This document shows positions 49,478-57,797 of a stretch of DNA of 64,000 bases, one piece after another (the first letter of the stretch is position 1; every line of letters starts with the position of its first letter). Position numbers and translations under genes: made by a program. Source of the stretch: Pseudomonadota bacterium (lineage in GTDB: Bacteria; Myxococcota_A; Polyangia; Polyangiales; Polyangiaceae); the NCBI GenBank assembly GCA_023402175.1, contig JAEXCN010000187.1:4114-68113 (forward strand), given 5' to 3'. The notes below the pieces were generated by a model that was not told the DNA's origin, made no database searches, and saw only the letters and a list, made by a program, of their open reading frames with translations.

Positions 49478-51121
49478 TCAGTACTGCGCGTTGAACGATG
49501 CCGTGTACTCGGTGTAGCGGCCGTCGTTCGACGTGGCGTAGATGCGGCCCGTCGAGAGCGCCTGCAAGCAGTGGTTCGTGATCGTCTTCTGGTAGAAGGA
49601 CTGGTAGCTGCCGCCGCTCGCGAGCCAGCTGCCGACCTGCACTGACGCGCCGTCGAGCATCGGCATCCCGAAGCTCCAAGAGGGCGTGCTCGAGAGGCTC
49701 GAAGAGCTACCGAGCGAAAGCGACGGGTAGTCCTCCAGGCCGATGTCGATCGCGATCGTGTTGGAATTCACCGTGAGGTTCACCTTGCCCGTCGACGGCG
49801 TCGTCACCGCGCGGGCCTCGCTCGTGACGTAGCGCGAACCGTTCCAGATCACCTTGTGGAACGGGAGCGAGGTGGTCGGCTGCCATGCCTGACAGCCCGT
49901 CTGATCGTGACAAGCGCGCTGTCGCCCGTCGAGCTGCACCGTGCCGAGCGTCGCCGTGGTCGCGGCGGGCTGGAACTTCGCGAGCGCCTCGCTCTTCGAG
50001 ATCGGGCTGCCGCTGCACCACGACGGGTCGAAGACCGTGTTCGTCGGATTCGGAGGCGGCGGTGGCGACGACGGTGCGTTGTACTTGCCGTAGAGCGACG
50101 CGACGATCTCGGTGTACTGCCCGTTGTTCGTCGGGCTGTAGACGCGGCCCGTCGAGAGCGCCTGGATGCACGTGCTCGTGATCTTCTTCTGATAGAAGGA
50201 CTGGTAGCTCCCACCGCTCGCGAGCCAGCTCCCGACCTGCACCGAGCTGCCGTTCAGCATCGGCATTCCGAAGCTGAACGAAGGGGTGCTCGAGAGGCTC
50301 GACGAGCTACCGAGCTCGAGGCCCGCGACCTTCAGTGCGATCGCGGTGGAGCTCGAGTTGATCGAGAGGTCCACCGAGCCCGTCGCGGGAAGCGCGATGT
50401 TCGTGGGCCCGCTCGTGACGTATCGCGATCCGTTCCACGTCACGTTGTAGAACGGAACCTCGGTCGCGTTCTGCCAGTCCTGGCAGCCGGTCTGATCCTG
50501 ACAGAGGCGCGTCTTCGCGCGCAGTCGGATGTCGCCGAGCGTCACCTGGCTCGTGGCGAGCGGAAAACGGGCGACGAGATCCGCCTTCGAGAGATCCGCG
50601 CCCGAGCACCAGGCGGGATCGAACACGTCACCGTCCGGCGTCGGAGGAGGAGGCGGAGGTGGCGGCGGTGGCGGTGGCGGTGGGACATCGTTGTAAACGC
50701 TGACCTCGAACGTGGTGTCGGCGAGATCGATCTCGCGGAACGCGACGTAGTACGTCCCGGTCGTCACGAGCGTCTTCTTCACGGTCGAGACGCTCGTGCC
50801 CTCGCCGCTGCCGTCGTCGGTCTGCACGACGCCGAAGCCAGGGCCGAGGAGCCATGCGATCGGAGCGCCACCGGTCGTCGACTTGACGACGATGCGCACT
50901 TGATCGCCGGCCGTTCCGTTCATCTTGAAGGCGCGGTAGCGAAGCGGGTTGTGATACGTCGCCGTGCGCGTTTCGGCGTAGGCGATCGTTCCGAGCTGCT
51001 GGATCTGCGCTCCGTCGAGCGCGCTGTCGGCGCTCTCGACGTTCTCATCGGCGTTCGGTGCACACGCAACTGCGGGAGCTGCGAGCGCCAGGATCGCAGC
51101 GAGGGCGAGGGTCTTCTTCAT
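49478..51121 (-). CDS. Surface lipoprotein with two long repeats
   Basis: The protein has 547 residues. A signal peptide (LALAAILALAAPAVA) precedes Cys20, either a lipobox or a signal peptidase I site. Residues about 40-150 resemble a pre-peptidase C-terminal-type beta domain (YRAFKMNGTAGDQVRIVVKS). A run of 14 Pro residues follows. Two repeats of about 180 residues come next, each with WCSG, a CxxxxxxC (CQDQTGC, CHDQTGC) and STGRVY or STGRIY. Their DNA is close to identical in places (for example 49590-49640 and 50185-50240), so the duplication is recent or kept alike. Ser-rich stretches suit an exported, possibly surface role. No family name is known to me. Confidence 0.75.
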   Translation of the reverse strand: MKKTLALAAILALAAPAVACAPNADENVESADSALDGAQIQQLGTIAYAETRTATYHNPLRYRAFKMNGTAGDQVRIVVKSTTGGAPIAWLLGPGFGVVQTDDGSGEGTSVSTVKKTLVTTGTYYVAFREIDLADTTFEVSVYNDVPPPPPPPPPPPPPPTPDGDVFDPAWCSGADLSKADLVARFPLATSQVTLGDIRLRAKTRLCQDQTGCQDWQNATEVPFYNVTWNGSRYVTSGPTNIALPATGSVDLSINSSSTAIALKVAGLELGSSSSLSSTPSFSFGMPMLNGSSVQVGSWLASGGSYQSFYQKKITSTCIQALSTGRVYSPTNNGQYTEIVASLYGKYNAPSSPPPPPNPTNTVFDPSWCSGSPISKSEALAKFQPAATTATLGTVQLDGRQRACHDQTGCQAWQPTTSLPFHKVIWNGSRYVTSEARAVTTPSTGKVNLTVNSNTIAIDIGLEDYPSLSLGSSSSLSSTPSWSFGMPMLDGASVQVGSWLASGGSYQSFYQKTITNHCLQALSTGRIYATSNDGRYTEYTASFNAQY

Positions 51122-51344
51122 CACGAGCTCCAAGCAAGCGAGCGCGTGCGCGCTCATCGTGGGGATCGGACGCGCGTGAGAACGACATCACGCTCCAATC
51201 ACGCGCCCGGAGCTGTCTACGCCGGTCGCCTCGGAACCTTCCCCACGCGCGACCACATACCCAGAAACGATCAACGCCGCGGGCCTCTCCACCGGAGAGA
51301 GCACCGCGGCGATGAGCCTCGCCTCTACGAGCGGGATCGCCGGA

Positions 51345-51824
51345 TCAGCGATTCGGCGCTCCCGACGAGAGACACAGGTCGCTCGTACGGCAGGCCGCGA
51401 GACGGCTGAGCACGTCGACCGGGTTGTTGCAGTCTTCCTTGTGGATCGAGTCGAGGCACTCGTTGAGCTCCTTCTCATCGATCCCGCGCGGGCACTCCTT
51501 GACGTTCAAGTCGTCCTTCATGTCCGCCTTGATCTTCTGCGTGCATTCCGCCGAGCTCTTGTAGTGCTTGTCGGCCCCGACGTTCTTGCAGGTGGCCTCG
51601 CGAGCACAGCGCGCCGCGACGATGCGATCGATCGCAGATTGATTGTTGACGACGTTCGCGCCGGTCACAGTCGCCGTTCCGGGGCGCTCGCTCGGGCGAG
51701 TCTCACCGGTGACGGTCCCCCGCTCACCAGCGCGCTCGCGCTCGGCGCGATCGCGGCAGCCGGCGATGCTGAGGATCCCAAGCCCGACGCACGCGATCGA
51801 AACCACACTACGAACACTGGTCAT
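51345..51824 (-). CDS. DUF6184-like lipoprotein
   Basis: The protein has 159 residues. The signal peptide ends in LSIAGC, a canonical lipobox. The mature part has six cysteines (AARCAREATC, KECPRG, NECLDS, KEDCNN, AACRTSDLC), which suggests disulfides in the periplasm. The spacing AIDRIVAARCAREATCKNVG fits the DUF6184 family, annotated in databases as a natural-product-biosynthesis lipoprotein of Myxococcota; I give this from memory and without a search. The ATG at 51824 has GGAGGT at eight bases; one at 51830 is too close to it. Confidence 0.65.
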   Translation of the reverse strand: MTSVRSVVSIACVGLGILSIAGCRDRAERERAGERGTVTGETRPSERPGTATVTGANVVNNQSAIDRIVAARCAREATCKNVGADKHYKSSAECTQKIKADMKDDLNVKECPRGIDEKELNECLDSIHKEDCNNPVDVLSRLAACRTSDLCLSSGAPNR

Positions 51825-52010
51825 GAGCATTACCTCCGCGGCGACATCCTGCAACGACGATGCCCTTGCAGAGCGCGAGCGGGGAAACTCGCAGGTTCCG
51901 AAACGACTTCGCGATCGAGGGCTCTTGCGTTCACCTCGAGATGGAGCTCGCCCGTACGGCGCTTTCGCCACGCTCTCCAGGTGCACACGCACGCCCGAGG
52001 GAGATGCCGC

Positions 52011-52994
52011 TCAGACCTTCTCGATGCGCGCCGAGCCGAGCAGTCCCGCGGGCCGCACGAGGAGCACCAGGATGAGCACGAAGAAGACGAGCACGTCGAC
52101 ACCGCCGGAGTAGTCGGTGAGCTTCACGAGCTCTCCGATGATCCCGATGAGGAGTCCGCCGAGCATCGCGCCGGTAATGCTTCCGATCCCGCCGAGCACG
52201 GCGGCGACGAAGGCGCGCGTGCCGATGACGACGCCCATCGTCGGGTAGACCTGCGACTGATCCAGGCAGAAGAGCACCGCGCCGAGCGCAGCGAGCGACG
52301 AGCCGAGCGCAAACGTCTTCGAAACGACGCGCGACGTACGAATGCCCATCAAGCGTGCAGCCTCCTCGTTCGCGCTGAGCGCGCGCATCGCCTTCCCGAA
52401 CCAGGTCCGCTTCACGACGATCTCGAGGGAGATCATCACGAGCACGGCGGCGGCGAGGATCACTGCACGCGTCAGCGTCAGCGTTCCGAGCCCCGGGACG
52501 CGGACCTCGCCCTTCAGCACCTGCGGGTACGGACGGAAGCGCGCGCTGAACACCAGCTGCGCGAGGTTCTGGAGAAGGACCGACATCCCGAGCGCGGTCA
52601 CGAGCGGCGTGACGCGGACGAGGGCGCCTTTTGCGCGACCACGAAGCGGTCGATACGCGGCGCGCTCGACGGCGATCCCGAGCGCGGCGGCGCCGAGCAT
52701 GGCGAGCACCGTCGCCACGGCCGTCGCGGCGAGCGGGTGCGCCGCGAGCGCGCCGAACACCGGATGCAGTGCGCTGCCCGAAGCTCCGGGAGAGAGAATG
52801 CCGTTGATCGACGACGCATCGCCGACGAAGAGCGCGACGACGATCAGACCGAAGTAAGCGGCCATCATGAACACTTCGCTGTGCGCGAAGTTGATCAGCT
52901 TGAGCACGCCGTACACCATCGTGTACCCGAGCGAGACGAGGGCGATCATGGCGCCCTGCGTGATGCCCGTGAGGATGGCTTCGAGGATCTTCAT
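52011..52994 (-). CDS. livH: Branched-chain amino acid ABC permease LivH
   Basis: The 327-residue protein is a typical LivH with about eight membrane helices. ALVSLGYTMVYGVLKLINFA is the N-terminal signature, and ALSANEEAARLMGI is the cytoplasmic EAA-like loop that contacts the ATPase. It would form the inner-membrane channel together with LivM. Its stop lies before the DUF6184-like gene. livM, livG and livF are not in the window, so it must use partners elsewhere or this is a reduced cluster. The substrate-binding protein gene lies 14 nt upstream. Confidence 0.93.
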   Translation of the reverse strand: MKILEAILTGITQGAMIALVSLGYTMVYGVLKLINFAHSEVFMMAAYFGLIVVALFVGDASSINGILSPGASGSALHPVFGALAAHPLAATAVATVLAMLGAAALGIAVERAAYRPLRGRAKGALVRVTPLVTALGMSVLLQNLAQLVFSARFRPYPQVLKGEVRVPGLGTLTLTRAVILAAAVLVMISLEIVVKRTWFGKAMRALSANEEAARLMGIRTSRVVSKTFALGSSLAALGAVLFCLDQSQVYPTMGVVIGTRAFVAAVLGGIGSITGAMLGGLLIGIIGELVKLTDYSGGVDVLVFFVLILVLLVRPAGLLGSARIEKV

Positions 52995-53008
52995 GCGTCG
53001 TTCGAGCG

Positions 53009-54166
53009 TCAGTCCGCGAGGAGCTGCGTCGCGTATCGGATCTTCTTGTCCTTCACCTGGACGACGACGATGGGCTTGTTCGCGTTGTGCTCCTCGTCCA
53101 TCGTCATCGTGCCGGTGGCGCCCTTGAAGTCCTTCGTGGCGGCGAGCGCATCGCGGATCAGAGCGGGCTTCGCGTCGCCAGCGCGTCGGATCGCGTCGAA
53201 GAGGAGCATCGCCGCGTCGTAGCCCTGCGCGCTCAGGCTCGTCGGATCGTGTTTGTACTTGGCGGTGAACGCGGTGAAGAACTTCCTCGCGTTCTCCGAA
53301 GGGACGTCGGGCGCGTAGTGGTTCGTGAAGTGCGCGCCGTCGAGCTCGGCTCCTGCGCCGTCGACGAGGTTCGACGAGTCCCAGCCGTCACCACCGATGA
53401 AGACGCCGCCCGGGATCCCGAGCTCGCTCGCCTGCCGCGCGATGAGGACCATCTCGTTGTAGTAGTTCGGGACGAAGATGGCTTCGGGGCTCGCTGCTCT
53501 GAGCTCCGAGAGGTAGGTCCGGAAGTTCGTCTCTCCTTTCTGGTAGCCCTTCTCGACGACGATGACGCCGGCAAGTCGCTTCGTCTCCTCGCGGAACGCG
53601 CGGGCGAGCCCGGACGAGTACGGGTCCTGCGCGGCGAAGAAGATCCCGACGCGATCCTTCTTCAAGTGCTGCTTGATGAACCGCGCAGCGATGGCGCCTT
53701 GCTGGTCGTCGGTGAAGCACGTGCGAAAGACCCAGCTCCGCTTCTTCGTGACGGCGACGGCCGTCGACGAAGGCGTGATCATCGGCACGTGACTGGTGTT
53801 CGCGATGAGCCCACCTGCGAGCGAGCGGCTCGACGCGACCTCGCCGAGGAGCGCAACGACCTTGTTCCGGTCGATGAGCTGGCGGACCTTCTGCACCGCC
53901 TCGTACGTGGTCGACTTGTCGTCCTCGTAGATGACGCGGATACGCTTGCCGATCACGCCGCCGGCAGCGTTCGTCTCCTCGACCGCGAGCTGGATGCCCT
54001 CACGCGTGTCGGTGCCGAACGTCGAATCCGCGCCGGAGAGCGACAGAAACGCGCCGACCTTGATCTCGTTCGGGTCGTCCTTCTCGCAGGCGAGTTGCGA
54101 GACCGCAACGACGGCGATGCCGACCGAAAACCCCCGCCGCGACAGCATCGCGCCGGCCCATAACAT
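53009..54166 (-). CDS. Branched-chain amino acid ABC substrate-binding protein
   Basis: The protein has 385 residues and a type I periplasmic-binding fold (VGAFLSLSGADSTFGTDTRE, GGVIGKRIRVIYEDDK). The N terminus has SRRGFSVG, a twin-arginine-like motif, before a hydrophobic stretch and SQLAC; the residue at -3 is Gln, so the lipobox is imperfect. It would bind leucine, isoleucine, valine or another small ligand outside the membrane. GGAGG lies 4 nt before the ATG at 54166. It is followed by livH 14 nt downstream, forming one operon. Confidence 0.92.
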   Translation of the reverse strand: MLWAGAMLSRRGFSVGIAVVAVSQLACEKDDPNEIKVGAFLSLSGADSTFGTDTREGIQLAVEETNAAGGVIGKRIRVIYEDDKSTTYEAVQKVRQLIDRNKVVALLGEVASSRSLAGGLIANTSHVPMITPSSTAVAVTKKRSWVFRTCFTDDQQGAIAARFIKQHLKKDRVGIFFAAQDPYSSGLARAFREETKRLAGVIVVEKGYQKGETNFRTYLSELRAASPEAIFVPNYYNEMVLIARQASELGIPGGVFIGGDGWDSSNLVDGAGAELDGAHFTNHYAPDVPSENARKFFTAFTAKYKHDPTSLSAQGYDAAMLLFDAIRRAGDAKPALIRDALAATKDFKGATGTMTMDEEHNANKPIVVVQVKDKKIRYATQLLAD

Positions 54167-54237
54167 GCCCCTCCGGAGACGTCACCCGGGGCACGGGGAC
54201 GACTACGACGACGAAAACGCGGACGTCGGTGCGGCGC

Positions 54238-54951
54238 TCAGTTCGAAACAGGCGTCGTCGTCGCGGCGGCGGGCGCTGCTGCTGCAGTCGCGGGCATCTT
54301 TCCGCCAGCGTCCCAGAGCGCGTACACGGCTCCGTAGCCCATGCCGAGGAGCGCGACGAAGATGACCCACACGAGCGCCTGCATCTGCTTCAGCGCGCGA
54401 CGGCTCGTCACGATGCCCCATCCCATCATGAACGTGTGGAGACCGTTCGCAAGGTGATACGCGATGCCGAGCACGCCGAGCGAATAGACGAGCAGCGTCG
54501 GCAGGTGGTGGTGCATCTCGTGGGCGATGTCCGCGAACGGCTCGGGATTCCCCGTCGTGATGCGCGGGTGGAGGAACGCGAGCCAGAGGTGCGCGCCGAG
54601 GAAGAGCAGCAGGCCGATCGCCGAGAGCCGCTGGACGATGTACTTGACGTTCGCGAAGTAGTGGTACCGAACGACGTTCGGCTTCACCGTCCTGAGGCGG
54701 CCGATGCCCCAGATGGTGTGCAGCGCAAGCGGGAGGAGCGCGACCAGCGACGACACGAAGAACGCGACCGGGCTCGAGTACTCGGTCACTTCCTTCTGCC
54801 AGGCCTCGGCGCCCTTGAATGCCGCGAGGTTCTCCCAGAGGTGGTTGATCGTCCAGATGCTCAGCGGGACGACCGCGAGGAACGAGCCCAGGCGGGACCG
54901 GATGAACGCGCCATCGATCGGGGTGCGGCTGGTGCTTGCGGCAGAAGACAT
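54238..54951 (-). CDS. sdhC: Succinate dehydrogenase cytochrome b subunit
   Basis: The protein has 237 residues and five helices, the fused cytochrome b type seen in epsilon/delta-proteobacteria and Bacillus. Histidines that can ligate heme are in NHLWENL, LALHTIWGI, HLWLAFLHP, HEMHHHLPT and AYHLANGLH. It anchors the SdhAB dimer and passes electrons to quinone. The usual sdhA and sdhB neighbours are absent on both sides. A TTGTCA and a CTAAAC spaced by 17 nt occur upstream (54991-54963), a weak promoter candidate. A 9-unit tandem repeat lies further upstream. Confidence 0.9.
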   Translation of the reverse strand: MSSAASTSRTPIDGAFIRSRLGSFLAVVPLSIWTINHLWENLAAFKGAEAWQKEVTEYSSPVAFFVSSLVALLPLALHTIWGIGRLRTVKPNVVRYHYFANVKYIVQRLSAIGLLLFLGAHLWLAFLHPRITTGNPEPFADIAHEMHHHLPTLLVYSLGVLGIAYHLANGLHTFMMGWGIVTSRRALKQMQALVWVIFVALLGMGYGAVYALWDAGGKMPATAAAAPAAATTTPVSN

Positions 54952-55014
54952 TCCGTCAACCCGTTTAGGGGACGGCCCCGGCGTTTGACAAGCTTTGTCG
55001 TGTGGAGGCGTACC

Positions 55015-55119
55015 GATCTCTGTCCCGATCTCTGTCCCGATCCTGGCCCGATCCTGGCCCGATCCTGGCCCGATCCTGGGCCCGATCCTGGGCCAGATCC
55101 TGGGCCCGATCCCGGGCCG
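55015..55119. repeat. Nine-unit tandem repeat
   Basis: Nine head-to-tail units of 11-12 bp, all starting GATC: two GATCTCTGTCCC, three GATCCTGGCCC, three GATCCTGGGCCC or variant, and one GATCCCGGGCCG. It ends 65 bp after the hom stop (55185, minus strand) and lies upstream of sdhC (start 54951). It is a variable-number-type repeat. Spacing of one helical turn would also suit a protein-binding array, but this is speculation. Confidence 0.85.
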
Positions 55120-55184
55120 CCCCGGCCCCGTCGCCCGTCCCGCGGAGGCTCGAGGCGCGTGGTCCCGAGCTCAGCCGCCTACGC

Positions 55185-56279
55185 TCAGGGCGCGCCCGGG
55201 CCGCCGCCGCCCGTCGCGGAGAAGATGTCCGCGAGGAGGGCAGACGCCGTGACTGCGCCGCCTGCGCCGGACCCACGGACGACCAGCGGCTCGGGCGTGT
55301 GCCGCGCCGTGCTGAACGCCACGAGCGCGCTCGAGCCTTGCAGCTGAGCCGCGGGATGCGTTGCCGGGACAGCGACCGGGCCGGCCGACGCCGTCACCCG
55401 CCCGTCCGCGTCCGTCTCGATGCGTGCAAGATACACGAGCTTCTCGTTCCGCCGGCGCAGCCGCTCGGCGTTCAGCGCGAACGAGGCATCGAGCTTCGCG
55501 ACGTCACGCTCGAGCGTCGCCGGGGACGACGCGTCGAGGACGTCACGCGGGACGAACGGCTCGAGGGCGACGTCGCTCGTCTCGAGCCGAGCGCCGAGCT
55601 CACGAGCGAGGATCACCGCCTTGCGCGCGACGTCGGCTCCGCCGAGGTCTTCGCGCGCGTCCGGCTCGGTGTAACCGCGGTCGCGGGCAACCGCGATCGC
55701 TTGCGAGAGCGTGCTCCCGTCCGCGATCGCGTTGCAGAGGAACGCGAGCGTTCCCGACAGCACGCAGTCGATCCGCTTCACGCGATCGCCGGTGCGGACG
55801 AGGTTCTCGAGCGTCGAGATCACCGGCAGCGCAGCGCCGACGGTTGCCTCGTACCGAAGCTGCGCTTTGCCTGCGCGACGAGCAGGATCGAAGAGCCGCT
55901 CGCGTGCGGACCACGCACCCGCGATCGGCTTTTTGTTCGCCGTGACGACGTGGATTCCGCGTGCGAGCGCGCGCTCGTAGAGCTCCGTGATTCCGTCCTC
56001 GGCCGTCGCGTCGACGATGACACCCGACTCACCCGCGAGCCGTTCGAGGACCTCGTCGTCGATGCGCGCAGGCGTCGCGCCTCGTGGACGCGCGAGCAGC
56101 GCGGCGACGTCGTCCGCGCGGACGTCGACCTCTCCGGGCGGAGCGAAGACGACGCCACGAGAATTGGCTACTCCGGCGATCCGGATCCGAGAAGCGAGAG
56201 GGCCGCGGACGATCTCGAGCAGCGCGCTGCCCACGACGCCCGTACCGACGAGCAGGATGCGGGGCTCAGACGGCATCAT
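55185..56279 (-). CDS. hom: Homoserine dehydrogenase
   Basis: The protein has 364 residues. The NAD(P)-binding motif is LLVGTGVVGSALLE, followed by VTANKKPIAG, which carries the conserved Lys, and RYEATVGAALPVI. The catalytic Asp/Lys region is in DREDLGGADVARKAVI-type sequence (AREDLGGADVARKAV). It reduces aspartate semialdehyde to homoserine for methionine and threonine synthesis. There is no ACT domain or fused aspartokinase, so it is the short form. It overlaps the upstream metB-like gene by 14 nt and is translated with it. Confidence 0.9.
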   Translation of the reverse strand: MMPSEPRILLVGTGVVGSALLEIVRGPLASRIRIAGVANSRGVVFAPPGEVDVRADDVAALLARPRGATPARIDDEVLERLAGESGVIVDATAEDGITELYERALARGIHVVTANKKPIAGAWSARERLFDPARRAGKAQLRYEATVGAALPVISTLENLVRTGDRVKRIDCVLSGTLAFLCNAIADGSTLSQAIAVARDRGYTEPDAREDLGGADVARKAVILARELGARLETSDVALEPFVPRDVLDASSPATLERDVAKLDASFALNAERLRRRNEKLVYLARIETDADGRVTASAGPVAVPATHPAAQLQGSSALVAFSTARHTPEPLVVRGSGAGGAVTASALLADIFSATGGGGPGAP

Positions 56280-57543
56280 GCACCTCCTTCACGGCAGGCT
56301 TCGTGCGGGAAGCCGTGCGGACGACCTCGAGGACGCGCGCGAGATCGTCGCGGATGTCGATCGGGTCTTCGAGGCCGACCGACAGGCGCACGAGACCTTC
56401 GGCGATGCCGATCGCCTCGCGCTCCTCCTTCGAGAGGCCGTAATACGACATGATCGCGACCTGCTCGATCAACGTCTCGACACCTCCGAGCGAAGGCGCG
56501 ATCGTCGCGAGCCTGCACGCATCGAGCGCACGCGCCGTCGTGTCGAGATCGGCACGGAGCACGAAGCTGATGACTCCGCCCGCACCGGACATCAGCCGCG
56601 TTGCGACCTCGTGATCCGGATGACTCGCGAGCCCCGGGTAGAACACGCGCTCGACGCCGGGCTGCGTCTCGAGCCACCGCGCGATCCCAAGGGCCGTCGC
56701 GTTCTGACGTTCGACACGCAGGGGCAACGTCTTCAGGCCGCGGAGGAGGAGGTAGGCCGCATGCGGATCGAGCACGCCACCGAGGACGTCGCGCGCTTCG
56801 CGGATCAAGGAGACGAGGTCCTCGCCCCCGCAGACGACGCCCGCGAGGAGGTCATTGTGACCTCCGAGGTACTTCGTGCACGAGTGGATCACGAGGTCGG
56901 CGCCGTGCTCGAGCGGGCGCTGGTTCACCGGGGTCGCGAACGTCGCGTCGATGATCAGCTTCACGCGCGGGTGGCGCCGCTTCAGCGCAGCGAGCGCCGG
57001 CAGGTCGATGACGCGGAGATACGGGTTCGTCGGCGACTCGGTGAGGATCACACGCGTGCGCGGCTCGATGGCGGCCGCGAGCGCAGCAGCATCGCCGGCA
57101 GGGACGATCGTGCACTCGACGCCATAACGTGCGAGCAGGCTCGTGACGAACGCGCGCGTTCGGCGGTAGCCCTCACCGGGGAGCACGACGTGATCGCCCT
57201 TCTTGAGCAGGGCAAAGAGCGCCGTCGTGATCGCGGCCATGCCGCTGCCGAAGAGCACGGCGTCCGTCGCGGCTCCCCCGGCGCGCGGATGCTCCAACGC
57301 GGCGAGCTTCCGCTCCGCAGCGCGCACGGTCGGGTTGCCGTACCGGCCGTATTCGTCGCGCTGGACGCGGCCTTCGAAGTGATCGCGAAGCTCGACGCTC
57401 GACGAAAACGCGTATGTCGCCGTGCACGCGATCGGCGTGGTCACGGCGTCGAACGCGTCCTGTCGAGGTTGACCCGCGCGAACGGCGAGCGTGGCGAGCC
57501 GGCCGGAAGACGCGGACTCGGACGGACGAGGAGACGTGGACAT
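56266..57543 (-). CDS. Cys/Met metabolism PLP enzyme (cystathionine gamma-synthase-like)
   Basis: The protein has 425 residues. The PLP lysine is in HSCTKYLGGHNDLLAG, with upstream LIIDATFATPVNQRPLEHGA and GSGMAAITTA typical of the family. The PLP phosphate and substrate residues match MetB/MetC/MetY-type enzymes. Close subfamily members make or break cystathionine or use O-acetylhomoserine; the exact reaction is not settled by eye. Overlap with hom supports a role in methionine synthesis. The ATG at 57543 lies just 2 nt after a hairpin that holds the AAGG ribosome-binding site in its loop. Confidence 0.85.
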   Translation of the reverse strand: MSTSPRPSESASSGRLATLAVRAGQPRQDAFDAVTTPIACTATYAFSSSVELRDHFEGRVQRDEYGRYGNPTVRAAERKLAALEHPRAGGAATDAVLFGSGMAAITTALFALLKKGDHVVLPGEGYRRTRAFVTSLLARYGVECTIVPAGDAAALAAAIEPRTRVILTESPTNPYLRVIDLPALAALKRRHPRVKLIIDATFATPVNQRPLEHGADLVIHSCTKYLGGHNDLLAGVVCGGEDLVSLIREARDVLGGVLDPHAAYLLLRGLKTLPLRVERQNATALGIARWLETQPGVERVFYPGLASHPDHEVATRLMSGAGGVISFVLRADLDTTARALDACRLATIAPSLGGVETLIEQVAIMSYYGLSKEEREAIGIAEGLVRLSVGLEDPIDIRDDLARVLEVVRTASRTKPAVKEVHDAV

Positions 57544-57545
57544 CG

Positions 57546-57658
57546 GGGCGAGACCTTTCTCGCCCACCGCTAGCTTTGGCCACCAACCGCAGCGCTCCTT
57601 TGCGGAGCAGCTCGGTCGTCCCAACGGCTTAGGGTGATATTTCTAACGCGCGTCACCC
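57546..57658 (-). promoter_or_regulatory. Structured leader of the metB-like/hom operon
   Basis: Three hairpins read on the minus strand. Nearest the start, GGGCGAGA and TCTCGCCC (57546-57553 with 57558-57565) form a perfect 8-bp stem whose AAGG loop is the only ribosome-binding site, 10 nt from the ATG. A second is GCTCC/GGAGC (57594-57608). A third is GGGTGA/TCACCC (57632-57658) with a 15-nt loop. A TTGACA (57733-57728) lies upstream. This looks like a translation-control leader. It does not match SAM-I, SAM-II or SAH riboswitches by eye. Confidence 0.5.
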
Positions 57659-57797
57659 AAGGTGGGCGAAATTCCGCGCGGCTCCTCGATGAGGAACGGG
57701 GCAGAGAGTGAGCCTCGAAGGAGACGTTGTCAAGCGCTCACTGTGGATCGCGCCCGCGCGCTTCCGAGCGTCTCCGCTCTGATAGCGTTTTTGCCTG

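Noticed and set aside
55015..55119. Tandem repeats that might be a CRISPR array
   Set aside because: Units are 11-12 bp with no spacers between them, and no cas genes are present.
57546..57700. SAM-I, SAM-II or SAH riboswitch upstream of the metB-like gene
   Set aside because: The GGAGCGCTGC stretch recalls the SAH class, but the paired GGCGCTC and the second conserved block are missing, and the SAM-I and SAM-II cores are not seen. It is kept only as a structured leader.
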